DNA of 64,000 bases, taken from an uncultured Draconibacterium sp. GTDB lineage: Bacteria; Bacteroidota; Bacteroidia; Bacteroidales; Prolixibacteraceae. How positions within the stretch are numbered: the first letter of the stretch is position 1; the number at the start of each line of letters is the position of its first letter. The stretch lies in NCBI RefSeq assembly GCF_913063105.1, contig NZ_CAJXYQ010000018.1, forward strand, positions 1-64,000. The letters are read 5' to 3'. The position numbers were made by a program, and so were the translations under genes. This document shows positions 41,809 through 52,318 of this stretch, piece after piece. Under the pieces are notes generated by a model. That model saw nothing but the letters and a program-made list of their open reading frames with translations, searched no databases and was not told where the DNA came from.

Positions 41809-42907
41809 GGAAAAACTGATACTTTTTATTGATAAACTTCTTGAAAAAAACTGCTCCTTTGCGCTATGGTCGGTGCCCGGCGATAGTACACTTGAGTTGC
41901 TCATTTCATGCCAGGAAGCACTTATTTATCCCAGGCAATTTAACCGTTTAAACGGACAGGAAGGTTTTGTTTTTGCCCCATACCACATTAGCGAAACCAC
42001 ACCTCTTATTTTGTTAAAACCTGATATTTACAAAACAGGAATACAGCAAATACTTCGTTTGGATATTGAAACAATTCCAAGGTGCCAAAAAAAGAATGAG
42101 GGCTGCCAATCTCATTTTATTATTGATAAAGAAGACTACCTGAACGACATTTCGGAAACTGTACATACCATAAAAAACACCAAGCTATCAAAAGCGATTG
42201 TTTCACGTATTATTCCGGTAAAAAGAAACGAGGAATCGCTGGGTAAATTATATGTTCAGCTGTTGAACCAAACCCCAAATGCTTTTGTGTATTTGGTAAA
42301 TCTGCCCAAAGCCGGCATTTGGATGGGAGCAACACCTGAGATTTTACTAAAATCAGAAGGAAAAACACTGGAAACTGTTTCGCTGGCCGGAACACAAGCC
42401 CGCCATAATAAAAAAGAGTACGCATGGAACACCAAAGACATTGAAGAGCAGGCCTTTGTTTCGCGCTACCTGCTTGATGTATTTTACCAGTTTAACATAC
42501 ATCCGTATACCACGCGTGGCCCCGAAACACTCGAAAGCGGCAAAGTCGCTCACCTGGTAACCAGCTTCCAATTTGCAAAAAAGAAGCTTGAAGACAGTCT
42601 GGGTGATTTTATTGCCGAATTGCATCCAACGCCTGCGGTATGTGGCTATCCCAAACAAAAAGCCGATAAATTTATACGGCAGATTGAAAAACACGACAGG
42701 AGGTACTACAGTGGGTTTCTTGGTCCCTGGCAACTTAAAGATTCAGTAAGATTATTTGTAAATTTGCGCTGCATGGAAATTTTGCCTCAACAATACATGC
42801 TGTATTCAGGCGGAGGGATTACTTCGCGTTCAGTGCCCGAACAAGAATGGGAAGAAACCAATAACAAGGCAAAAACATTGTTATCGGCAATAGAAGCTAT
42901 ACAATAG
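41798..42907 (+). CDS. menF: Isochorismate synthase
   Basis: The 369-residue protein carries the chorismate-utilising C-terminal domain: LSKAIVSRIIPVKR, WMGATPEILLKSEG, TVSLAGTQAR, ELHPTPAVCGYPK and YYSGFLGPWQL. It converts chorismate to isochorismate, the first committed step to menaquinone. The N-terminal 120 residues are poorly conserved, as usual in the family. The start overlaps the thioesterase stop by 11 nt and menD begins 1 nt after its stop, so the operon is tightly coupled. The same fold makes salicylate or siderophore precursors, but the men neighbours settle the role. Confidence 0.95.
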   Translation: MSDKEKLILFIDKLLEKNCSFALWSVPGDSTLELLISCQEALIYPRQFNRLNGQEGFVFAPYHISETTPLILLKPDIYKTGIQQILRLDIETIPRCQKKNEGCQSHFIIDKEDYLNDISETVHTIKNTKLSKAIVSRIIPVKRNEESLGKLYVQLLNQTPNAFVYLVNLPKAGIWMGATPEILLKSEGKTLETVSLAGTQARHNKKEYAWNTKDIEEQAFVSRYLLDVFYQFNIHPYTTRGPETLESGKVAHLVTSFQFAKKKLEDSLGDFIAELHPTPAVCGYPKQKADKFIRQIEKHDRRYYSGFLGPWQLKDSVRLFVNLRCMEILPQQYMLYSGGGITSRSVPEQEWEETNNKAKTLLSAIEAIQ

Positions 42908-42908
42908 A

Positions 42909-44591
42909 ATGATTTCAGACAAAAAACACGTTCAGCAACTGGCAGCGCTCCTGCAACAGAAAGGTATTAGCGATGTTGTGATTTCTCCCGGATCGAGAAA
43001 CGGCCCAATGATTCATACCTTTTCCGGCTCGGGCTTATTTAATTGCCGTACTGTTGTTGACGAACGCAGCGCAGCATACTTTGCGCTTGGTTTGGCACAG
43101 GCTAATAAAAAGCCGGTGGTAATTGTTTGCAGCTCGGGCACAGCCACTTTAAATTATGCACCAGCCGTTGCCGAAGCTTTTTATTTGAAAGTTCCACTGG
43201 TGGTTATTACTGCCGATCGCCCCGAATACTGGATTGACCAGGGCGAGAATCAGTGTATCAACCAAAAAGGCATTTATTCAAATTTTGTAAAAAAAGAATA
43301 CCAGCTGCCACTTGGCGAAACCGAAACTGAACTATGGCAGGCAGCAAACGAGATAAACCAATGCCTGAACATTAGCCTTTCGGGACAACCTGCACCTGTG
43401 CACATTAATGTACCGCTTGAGGAGCCATTGCACCAATTGGCAGACATTGATTTGCCTGATGTAAAAGAAATAAATGAACCGCAAAACATACCCACAGTTG
43501 ACGCGGATCTTACGCAAAAACTGGTTGACGAGATTAATAACTCGAAAAAAATAGTAATACTTGCCGGGCAGCAGAATGCCAACAAAGAGTTGGATACGCT
43601 TTTAACCGCATTTGCAAAAAAAACAGGTGCAGTTGTTTTAAAAGAACACCTGTCGAATTTGAATAGCACGCAGTTTTGCGGCAATATTGATACAATGATG
43701 GCCGCCATATTAAACAATAAGGTGGAAGATTTTCAAGCTGATTTGTTAATCTCCTTTGGCGGACATTTTGTTTCAAAATCATTAAAACAGTTTTTACGTA
43801 AAAATAAAGCTTGTGCACATTGGCACCTTTCACCAGCAAACGATTATTACGATACCTATCAATCGCTAACCCGTGTAATTCAAGCTGATGCAGCCAGCTT
43901 TTTCAGCCACTTACATTCTAAGATTTTTACACAAGAAAGCCCATATTTCCAGCGCTGGAAAAACAAGGAAGAAGAAGTAATTGGCCTGCAAAATAAATAT
44001 GTGGAAACACTTCCGTTCTCCGACCTGAAAGTAACTCTGGAACTTGCCCGGAGAATACCGGAATACAGCGATCTGCATTTAGGAAACAGCACACCTGTTC
44101 GCTATGCCTTGCTGGCGAATTTTAACACTACCATCACGTTTTATGGCAACAGGGGTACCAGCGGAATTGATGGCTCCTTATCAACGGCTGTTGGCTTTGC
44201 ATCCGTATCAGAAAAATTAAATACCGTTTTAATTGGCGACCTGTCGTTTTTCTACGATTCTAACGCACTGTGGAATAACTATGTGGGCAAAAACCTAAGG
44301 ATTGTAGTTATTAATAACGGTGGAGGAAATATTTTCAGCCTGATTAAAGGGCCTGGAGAATCGCCGGCATTTAAGCAGTATTTTTATGCTGAAAATAAAT
44401 ACAGCGCGGCAGGAATAGCCCAAACATTTGGGTTGGATTATTTATGCGCCGACAACGAAACGAACTTAAATACCGCTTTGAATGATTTGTATCATCCCGG
44501 GCGAAAGAAGCCCACAATTTTAGAAATTTTTACCGACGCAGAAGTGAACACAAACACCTTTCGCGGACTTTTTAACTTTGTAAAACAATAA
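42909..44591 (+). CDS. menD: SEPHCHC synthase
   Basis: The 560-residue ThDP enzyme starts [20 protein letters not shown] and has [14 protein letters not shown] (PYR domain), [14 protein letters not shown] with the catalytic Glu, and the ThDP/Mg motif [20 protein letters not shown]. It joins isochorismate and 2-oxoglutarate to give SEPHCHC. Length and motifs are ordinary for MenD. It lies between menF (1 nt) and menB (10 nt). Confidence 0.97.
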   Translation: MISDKKHVQQLAALLQQKGISDVVISPGSRNGPMIHTFSGSGLFNCRTVVDERSAAYFALGLAQANKKPVVIVCSSGTATLNYAPAVAEAFYLKVPLVVITADRPEYWIDQGENQCINQKGIYSNFVKKEYQLPLGETETELWQAANEINQCLNISLSGQPAPVHINVPLEEPLHQLADIDLPDVKEINEPQNIPTVDADLTQKLVDEINNSKKIVILAGQQNANKELDTLLTAFAKKTGAVVLKEHLSNLNSTQFCGNIDTMMAAILNNKVEDFQADLLISFGGHFVSKSLKQFLRKNKACAHWHLSPANDYYDTYQSLTRVIQADAASFFSHLHSKIFTQESPYFQRWKNKEEEVIGLQNKYVETLPFSDLKVTLELARRIPEYSDLHLGNSTPVRYALLANFNTTITFYGNRGTSGIDGSLSTAVGFASVSEKLNTVLIGDLSFFYDSNALWNNYVGKNLRIVVINNGGGNIFSLIKGPGESPAFKQYFYAENKYSAAGIAQTFGLDYLCADNETNLNTALNDLYHPGRKKPTILEIFTDAEVNTNTFRGLFNFVKQ

Positions 44592-44601
44592 AAAAAATAA
44601 C

Positions 44602-45426
44602 ATGAGTACAGCACGTAAATGGGAAACCATTAAGAAATATGAAGATATTTATTTCGACTACTTTGATGGTATAGGAAAAATTACCATCAACCGCGAGGAA
44701 GTAAGAAACGCTTTCAGGCCAACAACCGTTAACAACATTAGCGATGCCCTGCAAATTTGTCGTGAAGACCAGCGCATTAATGTGATTGTACTTACCGGCG
44801 CCGGCGATAAAGCTTTTTGCTCGGGTGGCGACCAAAATGTTAAAGGAACAGGAGGGTATATCGACGAAAACGGCATTCCTCGCCTCAATATTCTGGAGGT
44901 GCAAAAACAGATTCGCAGTATGCCAAAACCTGTAATTGCAATGGTGAATGGTTTTGCCATTGGCGGCGGCCATGTGTTGCATGTGGTTTGCGATATAAGT
45001 ATTGCCAGCGAGAATGCCATTTTCGGACAAACAGGGCCAAAAGTTGGCAGCTTCGATGCCGGACTGGGTTCGTCGTACCTGGCCAGCATTGTTGGGCAAA
45101 AGAAAGCCCGCGAAATTTGGTTTATGTGTCGGCAATACTCCGCTCAGGAAGCATTAGAAATGGGGCTTGTAAACAAAGTTGTTCCTCTCAGCCAGCTGGA
45201 AGATGAAGTGGTAGCCTGGGCACAAAAAATGCAGGAACACAGCCCATTGGCTTTACGAATGTTAAAACTTGGTTTGAATGCCGAATTGGATGGACAGATT
45301 GGAATACAGGAGTTTGCCGGAAATGCAACGCTTTTGTATTACCTCACCGAAGAAGCACAGGAAGGTAAACATGCTTTCCTTGAAAAACGTAAACCAGACT
45401 TTAACAAATACCCAAAATTCCCATAA
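44602..45426 (+). CDS. menB: 1,4-dihydroxy-2-naphthoyl-CoA synthase
   Basis: The 274-residue crotonase-fold enzyme has [19 protein letters not shown], the oxyanion-hole [10 protein letters not shown], and [17 protein letters not shown]. The C-terminus [17 protein letters not shown] tail is typical of MenB. It closes the second ring from OSB-CoA. The gene comes before menC/menE in the operon, a usual Bacteroidota order. Confidence 0.97.
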   Translation: MSTARKWETIKKYEDIYFDYFDGIGKITINREEVRNAFRPTTVNNISDALQICREDQRINVIVLTGAGDKAFCSGGDQNVKGTGGYIDENGIPRLNILEVQKQIRSMPKPVIAMVNGFAIGGGHVLHVVCDISIASENAIFGQTGPKVGSFDAGLGSSYLASIVGQKKAREIWFMCRQYSAQEALEMGLVNKVVPLSQLEDEVVAWAQKMQEHSPLALRMLKLGLNAELDGQIGIQEFAGNATLLYYLTEEAQEGKHAFLEKRKPDFNKYPKFP

Positions 45427-45447
45427 ATAAATTAGATTTCAGTTATT

Positions 45448-46356
45448 ATGGCGAAAGCGAAAAGCTGGATAAAAGCAGCACGACTGCGTACACTACCCCT
45501 GGCATTATCGGGCATTTTAATGGGTTCGGCCCTGGCAGCTTTTTGGAGAGAATTTAACGCCATCATCTTTGTGCTTGCGCTACTCACTGCCACGTTAATA
45601 CAGGTATTTTCGAATTTTGCCAACGATTACGGCGATTTTAAAAAAGGTACCGACAACCACCAACGATTGGGCCCAACCCGCACCATGCAGGGTGGCGAAA
45701 TTACCATTAGCGAAATGAAACAAGGGATGTGGCTAATTGGCAGCTTAAGTTTTTTGTTTGGCCTGGCCCTGGTTTTTGCAGGTACCCGACAAAACGGGCC
45801 TCTGGTTTTCTTTATTTTTATTGGTTTGGGTGTTTTGGCCTTGCTGGCAGCTTATTTTTATACGGCTGGCAAACGATCGTACGGTTACATTGGCCTGGGC
45901 GATTTGTTTGTATTTTTGTTTTTTGGGCTGCTACCGGTTACTGGCGTATTTTTTTTACACGCCGGAACCATTGATCAGTCCGTTTGGCTCCCGGCCATTA
46001 GCATTGGCCTGTTAAGCACTGGTGTGCTAAACCTGAATAATACGCGCGATATCGATAACGATAAACAATCGGGGAAAATAACAATTGCCGTAAAACTGGG
46101 GCCGGTTTACAGTCGCATTTACCAGGCCTTGCTGGTTATTTTCGCCTGGCTGGCACTTATTGTGTTTACCGTACAACAACATAAGGCATTAGGACAATGG
46201 CTTTTCGTGTTGATTTTGCCGCTTACCTTACTCGACCTCTTCAAGATTTTAAAGATAAAAGACGGACGCCAGCTTGATCCTTTTCTTAAACGGTTGGCGC
46301 TACAAACATTGGCATTAACACTGCTTTTCGCATTAGGCTTTTTAATTGCACAATGA
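45448..46356 (+). CDS. menA: 1,4-dihydroxy-2-naphthoate prenyltransferase
   Basis: The 302-residue UbiA-family membrane protein has about nine helices and both Asp motifs: NFANDYGDFKKGTDN and LNNTRDIDNDKQSGKIT. LRTLPLALSGILMGSALA is the usual MenA start. It attaches the polyprenyl tail at the inner membrane. The stop overlaps menC by 4 nt. Confidence 0.96.
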   Translation: MAKAKSWIKAARLRTLPLALSGILMGSALAAFWREFNAIIFVLALLTATLIQVFSNFANDYGDFKKGTDNHQRLGPTRTMQGGEITISEMKQGMWLIGSLSFLFGLALVFAGTRQNGPLVFFIFIGLGVLALLAAYFYTAGKRSYGYIGLGDLFVFLFFGLLPVTGVFFLHAGTIDQSVWLPAISIGLLSTGVLNLNNTRDIDNDKQSGKITIAVKLGPVYSRIYQALLVIFAWLALIVFTVQQHKALGQWLFVLILPLTLLDLFKILKIKDGRQLDPFLKRLALQTLALTLLFALGFLIAQ

Positions 46357-47378
46357 AGGCATACTACAAAAAATACGATTTACTGTTTAAACAGCCTGCA
46401 GGCACCTCGCGGGGAGTGTTAAAAAAAAGGCCTGTTTGGTTGCTTTTTATCGAAAAAAATGGAATTACCGGAATTGGGGAATGTGCTCCCTTGCCCGGAT
46501 TAAGCAAAGAAACTCCTGCCGATGTTGAAAAGTTGCTTGTTAAGCTTTGTAGTAATCCCGCCACCTTTCAACAAAATATTGATTTATTAGCCGAATTTCC
46601 TTCGGTAAAACTTGCTTTAGAAACAGCGCTTTTGGATCTGAAAAACGGAGGTAAACAGCTTATCTTCCCATCCGCATTTTCGGCAGGTAAAGCGGGTATA
46701 AAAATTAATGGATTGATTTGGATGGGCGAAATTGCTCACATGCAACAACAAATACACGAGAAACTGCAGGCCGGTTTTTCTTGCATTAAATTAAAAATAG
46801 GTGCTAAAAGTTTTAAAGAAGAGCTATCGCTTTTAGCTGCCATCCGCAAGCAGTTTTCAAGCGATAAAATAATGCTGCGCGTTGATGCTAACGGGGCATT
46901 CAAAACTGGCGAAGCAAGTGACAAGCTGCAAGAATTGGCCGAATTTGATATTCATAGCATTGAGCAACCCATTGCGGCCGAACAGTGGAAAGAAATGGCC
47001 AGACTCTGCCAAACAACTCCCCTACCCATTGCCCTCGACGAGGAACTGATTGGCATCAATACCCCAGATGATAAAAAGCGATTACTCGATACCATTCAAC
47101 CGCAGTTTTTGGTACTAAAACCCAGCTTGCACGGTGGAATATCGGGCTGCAACGAATGGATTGAATTGGCTAATGAACGTGCAATTGGCTGGTGGATTAC
47201 CTCGTACCTCGAATCAAATATCGGCTTAAATGCCATTGCGCAGTGGGCTTTCACCAAACAATCGGCCTTGCACCAGGGACTGGGAACCGGTCAACTTTTT
47301 ACCAACAATTTTGCTTCTCCGCTTGAAATAAGGGGCGAAAAACTATGGTATAATCCCTCTAAATATTTTGAAATTTAA
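46353..47378 (+). CDS. menC: o-Succinylbenzoate synthase
   Basis: The 341-residue enolase-superfamily enzyme has the catalytic Lys in CIKLKIG, metal ligands D in RVDANGAF, E in IEQP and D in ALDEEL, and the second Lys in LKPSLHGG. It dehydrates SHCHC to OSB. It overlaps menA by 4 nt and menE by 1 nt. A menH gene, needed to form SHCHC, is absent from this cluster. Confidence 0.95.
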   Translation: MKAYYKKYDLLFKQPAGTSRGVLKKRPVWLLFIEKNGITGIGECAPLPGLSKETPADVEKLLVKLCSNPATFQQNIDLLAEFPSVKLALETALLDLKNGGKQLIFPSAFSAGKAGIKINGLIWMGEIAHMQQQIHEKLQAGFSCIKLKIGAKSFKEELSLLAAIRKQFSSDKIMLRVDANGAFKTGEASDKLQELAEFDIHSIEQPIAAEQWKEMARLCQTTPLPIALDEELIGINTPDDKKRLLDTIQPQFLVLKPSLHGGISGCNEWIELANERAIGWWITSYLESNIGLNAIAQWAFTKQSALHQGLGTGQLFTNNFASPLEIRGEKLWYNPSKYFEI

Positions 47379-48412
47379 TGGAGCTGTTTCCTGCAAATAT
47401 CACACTTAACGGCCACCAACAAAGCGTTGAAAAGCTGTTGCAGCAAACGGGCGAAACTGCCTGGCAACAAGAGTTTATTGATTTTTTAAAACAATGGTAC
47501 AACAAAAACGATTTTATTGAAGTGCAAACATCAGGTAGTACGGGTACTCCAAAAACCATTTCATTGAAAAAACAATTTGTTGCAGCAAGCGCAATGCGTA
47601 CCATCCGCTATTTTAATTTAATAGAAAGCGACCGCATTTTACATTGTTTGCCCCATAAATTTATTGCCGGAAAGCTAATGACAGTGCGTGCACTTTTGGG
47701 CAAACTGGATTTGTACCTAATTGATCCGGCATCGGATTTTACCAACCTGAGTGCAGCGAAACCCATAAAATTTGGAGCTATGGTTATAAACCAGGTCAGC
47801 AAATACCTGGCACTTCCCCATCGCAACATACAACAGTTGCTTATTGGTGGCTCTGCTATAACTGAGGATTTAAAAACACGCCTGCAATCTATTTCAACAC
47901 AGTGCTATTCGAGCTATGCAATGACTGAAACTGCCACACACATTGCTTTACAACAATTAAACGGCCCGGATAAAACAGATAATTACCAGTGCCTTGAGGA
48001 CATTTCAGTTGAGTTGGACCAACGCGGCTGTATAAAAATTTTTATGCCTGGGTTACCCGGAAATTCAATTCAAACCAACGACCTTGGCAAAATTTTGGCC
48101 GGCAACCAATTTAAAATTTTAGGTAGAATTGATAATGTTATTATTTCCGGCGGCATGAAGTTTATACCAGAGCAGCTGGAAACAAAACTTGAGAACCAGC
48201 TATTGCTGCCTTTTTTTGTAGGATCAGAACCCGATGATGGCCTGGGAGAAAAAATAGTATTGTTTGTTGAACACGCAAAAGATGAACTATTGGAAAAAGC
48301 AATTAGCGCCACTTGCAAGAAGTACCTAAGCAAATACGAACGGCCCAAACGAATTATCTTTCTGGAAAAAATTCCAAGAACAAAAAACGGAAAAATACAA
48401 CGAAAACGATAA
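47378..48412 (+). CDS. menE: o-Succinylbenzoate-CoA ligase
   Basis: The 344-residue protein is a short acyl-adenylating enzyme, the usual size in Bacteroidota and about 100 residues shorter than E. coli MenE. It has the P-loop TSGSTGTPKTISL, SYAMTETATHIA, LGRIDNVIISGGMKFIPEQ and the C-terminal IPRTKNGKIQRKR with the catalytic Lys. It activates OSB to OSB-CoA. Its stop shares a base with the start of a tiny downstream ORF. Confidence 0.95.
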   Translation: MELFPANITLNGHQQSVEKLLQQTGETAWQQEFIDFLKQWYNKNDFIEVQTSGSTGTPKTISLKKQFVAASAMRTIRYFNLIESDRILHCLPHKFIAGKLMTVRALLGKLDLYLIDPASDFTNLSAAKPIKFGAMVINQVSKYLALPHRNIQQLLIGGSAITEDLKTRLQSISTQCYSSYAMTETATHIALQQLNGPDKTDNYQCLEDISVELDQRGCIKIFMPGLPGNSIQTNDLGKILAGNQFKILGRIDNVIISGGMKFIPEQLETKLENQLLLPFFVGSEPDDGLGEKIVLFVEHAKDELLEKAISATCKKYLSKYERPKRIIFLEKIPRTKNGKIQRKR

Positions 48413-48522
48413 TGACACCCCGACTGCTCATTCAGGTTTTTATACAAATTGTAATGTGCCTGGCTTTAACACTATTCTCTTTTCTAATTCTTTGGATGGA
48501 ATTGCGGATTACAAAATATTGA
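48412..48522 (+). CDS. Tiny membrane ORF coupled to menE
   Basis: The ATG overlaps the menE stop (TAATG) and gives 36 residues, MTPRLLIQVFIQIVMCLALT and on, with one hydrophobic helix (about 5-28). The stop overlaps a TTG in another frame that opens the next small ORF. It may be the first half of a single small membrane protein broken by a frameshift, or a true small peptide. No family was recognised. Confidence 0.35.
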   Translation: MTPRLLIQVFIQIVMCLALTLFSFLILWMELRITKY

Positions 48523-48737
48523 GACCAATACTTTTTGTTCTTCAATTTGCATTGCTTCCAACCTGGATAGTATTCACTCATTATCAATTCTTTAAATTAA
48601 AAAACGAATGGAAAAGACCGTTTGGAATGATAATTTTTGTTATGCTTTCAGATCTGATAATTCTATTGGCCGGTATTTTTTCATTTCTCGTATGGATGGA
48701 CTTGGCAGATGGAAAAACCAGCTTTTTACTTCCGTAA
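48519..48737 (+). CDS. Small two-helix membrane ORF after menE
   Basis: From TTG at 48519 (TTGA overlap with the previous stop) the frame encodes 72 residues with two hydrophobic helices: PILFVLQFALLPTWIVF and MIIFVMLSDLIILLAGIFSF, separated by basic FKLKNEWKR. A GTG at 48456 in the same frame is another possible start. The strongly hydrophobic pattern and basic loop suggest real coding. It may be the second half of a frameshifted protein with the preceding ORF. No homologue is recognised. Confidence 0.4.
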   Translation: MRPILFVLQFALLPTWIVFTHYQFFKLKNEWKRPFGMIIFVMLSDLIILLAGIFSFLVWMDLADGKTSFLLP

Positions 48738-48801
48738 AATAAGTATGCAAATGCAGCTTAGTTTAAGGAGTGGCCAATTATTTATTCGGACTACTTCGGG
48801 T

Positions 48802-50052
48802 TTAATCTTCCCATTTTTTAAAAACCAGTGTGGCATTGTGGCCGCCAAAGCCAAAACTATTGGTTATGGCCACTTTTACTTCGGCCTGAATACTTTTTCC
48901 GGTAACAATATTTATCGATTTTGGTATTACAGGATCAATTTCAGTAGTATTTATTGTTGGCGTTATTAAGCCTGTTTCAATGGCCTTTATGCACAGTATT
49001 GACTCTACCGCACCCGCAGCTCCCAGCAAATGCCCGGTCATTGATTTTGATGAGCTGATTCTCAAGTTTTCAGGACTTTCGCCAAAAAGTTTACGGATTG
49101 CATTTATCTCACTTATATCGCCAATAGGTGTTGAAGTTGCGTGTGCATTCAGGTAATCCACCTCATCGGGTGCCACACCTGCTTCCGCCAGGGCCAGTTC
49201 CATTGCTTTTGCAGCCCCTTCTCCTTCGGGGTGCGATGCGGCCACATGGTAGGCATCAGAGGTCATTGCGGCACCAACAATTTCAGCATAAATTTTTGCA
49301 CCTCGCTGTTTGGCGTGTTCATAATCTTCCAGAATCAGTGTTCCTGCTCCCTCACCCATCACAAAACCGTCGCGTTGCACATCAAACGGGCGAGAAGCTT
49401 TTTCAGGATGCTCGTTATTAACCGATAAAGCACGCATGGCATTAAAACCACCAATCCCCATTTCAATAATTCCTGCTTCAGAGCCACCGGTTACAAAAAC
49501 TTTAGCTTTACCCAAACGGATGTAATTGTAGGCATCCATAATGGCCGTATTTGAAGTTGCACATGCCGATGCAGTGGTGTAACTCATTCCCTTTAGGCCA
49601 AATTTTAATGAGATCATTCCTGCTCCCATATTTATCAGCATTTTAGGTCCCAACATCGGGCTAAAACGGGGTTCGCCGGTTTTTGCATAAATTTTCACCT
49701 CTTTTTCGTAGTAATCCATTCCCCCCTGACCGGAGCCCCAGATTACGCCAATGTCGTACGGCGAAATACTTTGCAAATCGAGACCACTATCGTTTAAGGC
49801 TTCCTGAGTAGCAATTAAAGCATATTGCGAAAACAGATCGGTTCGTTTAATGTCTGTTCGATCCAAATAATCTTTTACGTTATAATTTTTTAACTGGCAG
49901 GCAAATTTGGTTTTAAATTTGGTGGTATCGAAACGGGTAATCGGAACAGCCCCACTGGTGCCATTCACTGCATTTTCCCAAAATTCGTTTATCGTATTTC
50001 CGATTGGTGTTAAGGCACCCATTCCGGTTATTACAACTCGTTGTCTTTCCAT
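48802..50052 (-). CDS. fabF: Beta-ketoacyl-ACP synthase II
   Basis: The ATG at 50052 (MERQRVVITGMGALTPIGN) gives 416 residues, normal for FabF; the frame from 50085 adds an unlikely leader. The catalytic triad is visible: Cys in TTASACATSNTA, His in NAHATSTPIGD, His in SKSMTGHLLGAAG, plus the C-terminal NSFGFGGHNATLVF. It elongates acyl-ACP in type II fatty acid synthesis. The gene is not beside acpP or other fab genes, so it may be an extra copy, perhaps for a special acyl chain. Confidence 0.95.
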   Translation of the reverse strand: MERQRVVITGMGALTPIGNTINEFWENAVNGTSGAVPITRFDTTKFKTKFACQLKNYNVKDYLDRTDIKRTDLFSQYALIATQEALNDSGLDLQSISPYDIGVIWGSGQGGMDYYEKEVKIYAKTGEPRFSPMLGPKMLINMGAGMISLKFGLKGMSYTTASACATSNTAIMDAYNYIRLGKAKVFVTGGSEAGIIEMGIGGFNAMRALSVNNEHPEKASRPFDVQRDGFVMGEGAGTLILEDYEHAKQRGAKIYAEIVGAAMTSDAYHVAASHPEGEGAAKAMELALAEAGVAPDEVDYLNAHATSTPIGDISEINAIRKLFGESPENLRISSSKSMTGHLLGAAGAVESILCIKAIETGLITPTINTTEIDPVIPKSINIVTGKSIQAEVKVAITNSFGFGGHNATLVFKKWED

Positions 50053-50303
50053 ACACATTTGTACACACCTGTTATTATGGTGCATCTTCTATTTCGTTTA
50101 GCTATCGGTATATTCGTATTCAGTTAAACACGAATAGTAAGCAAATATAATTACTTATTTAAAAGATGGTCTTTCTGAAGGTTTTAATCGTAAAAACATC
50201 TTCAATTGAACAGATAACACTTGTTGATAATTGGGATTAAAAGCCCATTACATATCATTTCAGGTTTGCAACAAAATGTATGGAGCTTAACAGTCTAAAA
50301 GCA

Positions 50304-51131
50304 CTAAAGGTTTATTTTGTTAAAATGAAGCCCTTCGCTTTGCACAGAGCGGGCATATTTTACTGCCGGTTTTCCGAAAAGAAGAATATAGCCTAACTCA
50401 TGATTTTCAGGAATACCAATTTGGCTTGCCAGCTCCGGAGCAAGAACTTTCAATACCATTTTTATAAACCCATTCCATAGCGTTCCTATTTCATACGAAT
50501 TGGCCAGCAACTCGAAGTAACTAAGAGCAATATGACAATCGGCATCGGGTGAGGCCACATTTTTTGGAGCCGATGTAATTAAAACATGCGGCGCATCGCG
50601 AAACAGTACATCAATTTGTTTGCTTTCCCACAAACGTTGCAAATCGTTTAAAAAAGCCATTCGCTCGGGTATTTTTCCTGCAGCGTTCGCTTCTTTAATC
50701 GCATGGTAAATTGCGTTGCGAAATTTACTTAATTCGCTTTTTGTTTCGGTAACCGAAAACAATACCGAATTTTTATTATGTCCGGTTGGCGCGTAGGCCG
50801 CTGTTGCCAGCAATTCGTGAATAAACGCCGGTTCTAACTCATCAACTTTAAATTTGCGAATAGAGCGACGTGTTTTTATTAACTGAGTCAGGGCTTCCGG
50901 TTCTACAATATTTTTTTTAACCGTTATGCTGTCTTCCGGTTTTTTGCCCCAGATTGAAAGTGCCGCTGTTGGACAAATCGCCAAACAATGTTGACATTTT
51001 ATACATTGGGCTTCTTTCCCGTACTTTATTTCAGGAAATTCACTTTTTGGATTAATGATTAATACCGGGCAATCAGCGGCACACAAGCCACATTGCGTAC
51101 ATTTAGCTTTATCAATTTTAAAATCGATCAT
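50304..51131 (-). CDS. Ferredoxin-nitroreductase fusion
   Basis: The start at 51131 (MIDFKIDKAKCTQC) gives 275 residues. Residues 1-60 hold two [4Fe-4S] clusters in CTQCGLCAADCP and CIKCQHCLAICP; residues 80-275 are an FMN nitroreductase domain with TRRSIRKFK, AYAPTGHNKNSVLFSV and ELGYILLFGKP. It should pass electrons from the clusters to FMN and reduce an unsaturated or nitro substrate. It is 110 nt downstream of acr3 on the same strand and could be part of the arsenic transcript. It may equally be an independent redox enzyme. Confidence 0.88.
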   Translation of the reverse strand: MIDFKIDKAKCTQCGLCAADCPVLIINPKSEFPEIKYGKEAQCIKCQHCLAICPTAALSIWGKKPEDSITVKKNIVEPEALTQLIKTRRSIRKFKVDELEPAFIHELLATAAYAPTGHNKNSVLFSVTETKSELSKFRNAIYHAIKEANAAGKIPERMAFLNDLQRLWESKQIDVLFRDAPHVLITSAPKNVASPDADCHIALSYFELLANSYEIGTLWNGFIKMVLKVLAPELASQIGIPENHELGYILLFGKPAVKYARSVQSEGLHFNKINL

Positions 51132-51241
51132 TTTTGGTGTATTTTTTAAAGGCTGCAAAGGTAAAAGTTGTGCATGAAACTTCTGTCACAATTACGTTTT
51201 CAAAGGCAAAAACCACAATCAGGTAACCTTTGCAAACAGCC

Positions 51242-52318
51242 TTAATGCTTAAAATACGTTTTGCGAAAACGCAAAGCCACATTCACCAAAGCAATCATTA
51301 CGGGTACTTCAACCAAGGGGCCAATTACGGCGGCAAACGCTTCGCCCGAGTTCATTCCAAAAATGGCAATAGCCACCGCAATAGCCAACTCAAAATTGTT
51401 GCTGGCAGCTGTAAACGATAAGGTTGTACTTTGCTCGTAGTTGGCACCAACTTTCTTGCTCATAAAAAACGAAAGTAAAAACATTACCACAAAATAAATT
51501 AACAGCGGTATTGCAATTAGTACCACATCGAGCGGAATTTTCACAATGTACTCGCCTTTTAACGAGAACATTACCACAATGGTAAACAACAGGGCAATTA
51601 ATGTTACGGGGCTTATTTTAGGAATAAATTTTCGTTCGTACCACTGTTTACTTTTCACCCGTACCAACACAAAACGGGTAATAAAACCGGCTGCAAACGG
51701 AATACCAAGATAAATTAAAACGCTTTCGGCAATTTGTGCAATAGTAATGTTTTCAACCGCGCTGTTTGTTGGAACGCCAAACCAGCCGGGTAAAACGGCA
51801 ATAAAAAAGTAAGCGTAAACCGAAAAAAACAATACCTGAAAAATGGAGTTAAAAGCTACCAATCCGGCAGCGTATTGTGTGTCACCTTTGGCAAGGTCGT
51901 TCCAAACAATTACCATAGCAATGCAACGTGCCAAACCAATCATTATAATTCCGTACATATACGGCAGGTTGGCATTATTCTCGCCCGGGAAAAGTTTAAA
52001 AAACAAAATCCCAAGTGCAAACATCAACACCGGGCCAATTACCCAGTTTTGAACCAGGGAAAGTGTGAGTACCTTATAATTTCGAAATACATCGCCCAGT
52101 TCCTCGTACCTGACTTTTGCCAGCGGCGGATACATCATCAGAACTAAACCAATGGCAATGGGCAAATTTGTGGTACTTTCTTCCGAAGGTTTTAGTCCTT
52201 CCCAAAATTCGGCAATACCCGGGAAAAAATATCCTGACAAAACTCCTACAGCCATTGCCAGGAAAATCCAGAGCGTGAGGTAACGATCGAGAAATTTTAA
52301 GCGTTTTTTTGATGGCAT
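51242..52318 (-). CDS. acr3: Arsenite efflux permease Acr3
   Basis: The 358-residue protein has ten hydrophobic helices and the Acr3 blocks [57 protein letters not shown] (with the conserved Cys) and [18 protein letters not shown]. It exports arsenite using the proton gradient. It is last in the arsR-arsC-acr3 set; a 212-nt gap separates it from arsC with only short direct repeats of TTTTTAGATTT in it. Confidence 0.96.
   Translation of the reverse strand: MPSKKRLKFLDRYLTLWIFLAMAVGVLSGYFFPGIAEFWEGLKPSEESTTNLPIAIGLVLMMYPPLAKVRYEELGDVFRNYKVLTLSLVQNWVIGPVLMFALGILFFKLFPGENNANLPYMYGIIMIGLARCIAMVIVWNDLAKGDTQYAAGLVAFNSIFQVLFFSVYAYFFIAVLPGWFGVPTNSAVENITIAQIAESVLIYLGIPFAAGFITRFVLVRVKSKQWYERKFIPKISPVTLIALLFTIVVMFSLKGEYIVKIPLDVVLIAIPLLIYFVVMFLLSFFMSKKVGANYEQSTTLSFTAASNNFELAIAVAIAIFGMNSGEAFAAVIGPLVEVPVMIALVNVALRFRKTYFKH

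Noticed and set aside
43274..43717. 147-residue minus-strand ORF
   Set aside because: Lies wholly inside menD on the other strand without recognisable motifs.
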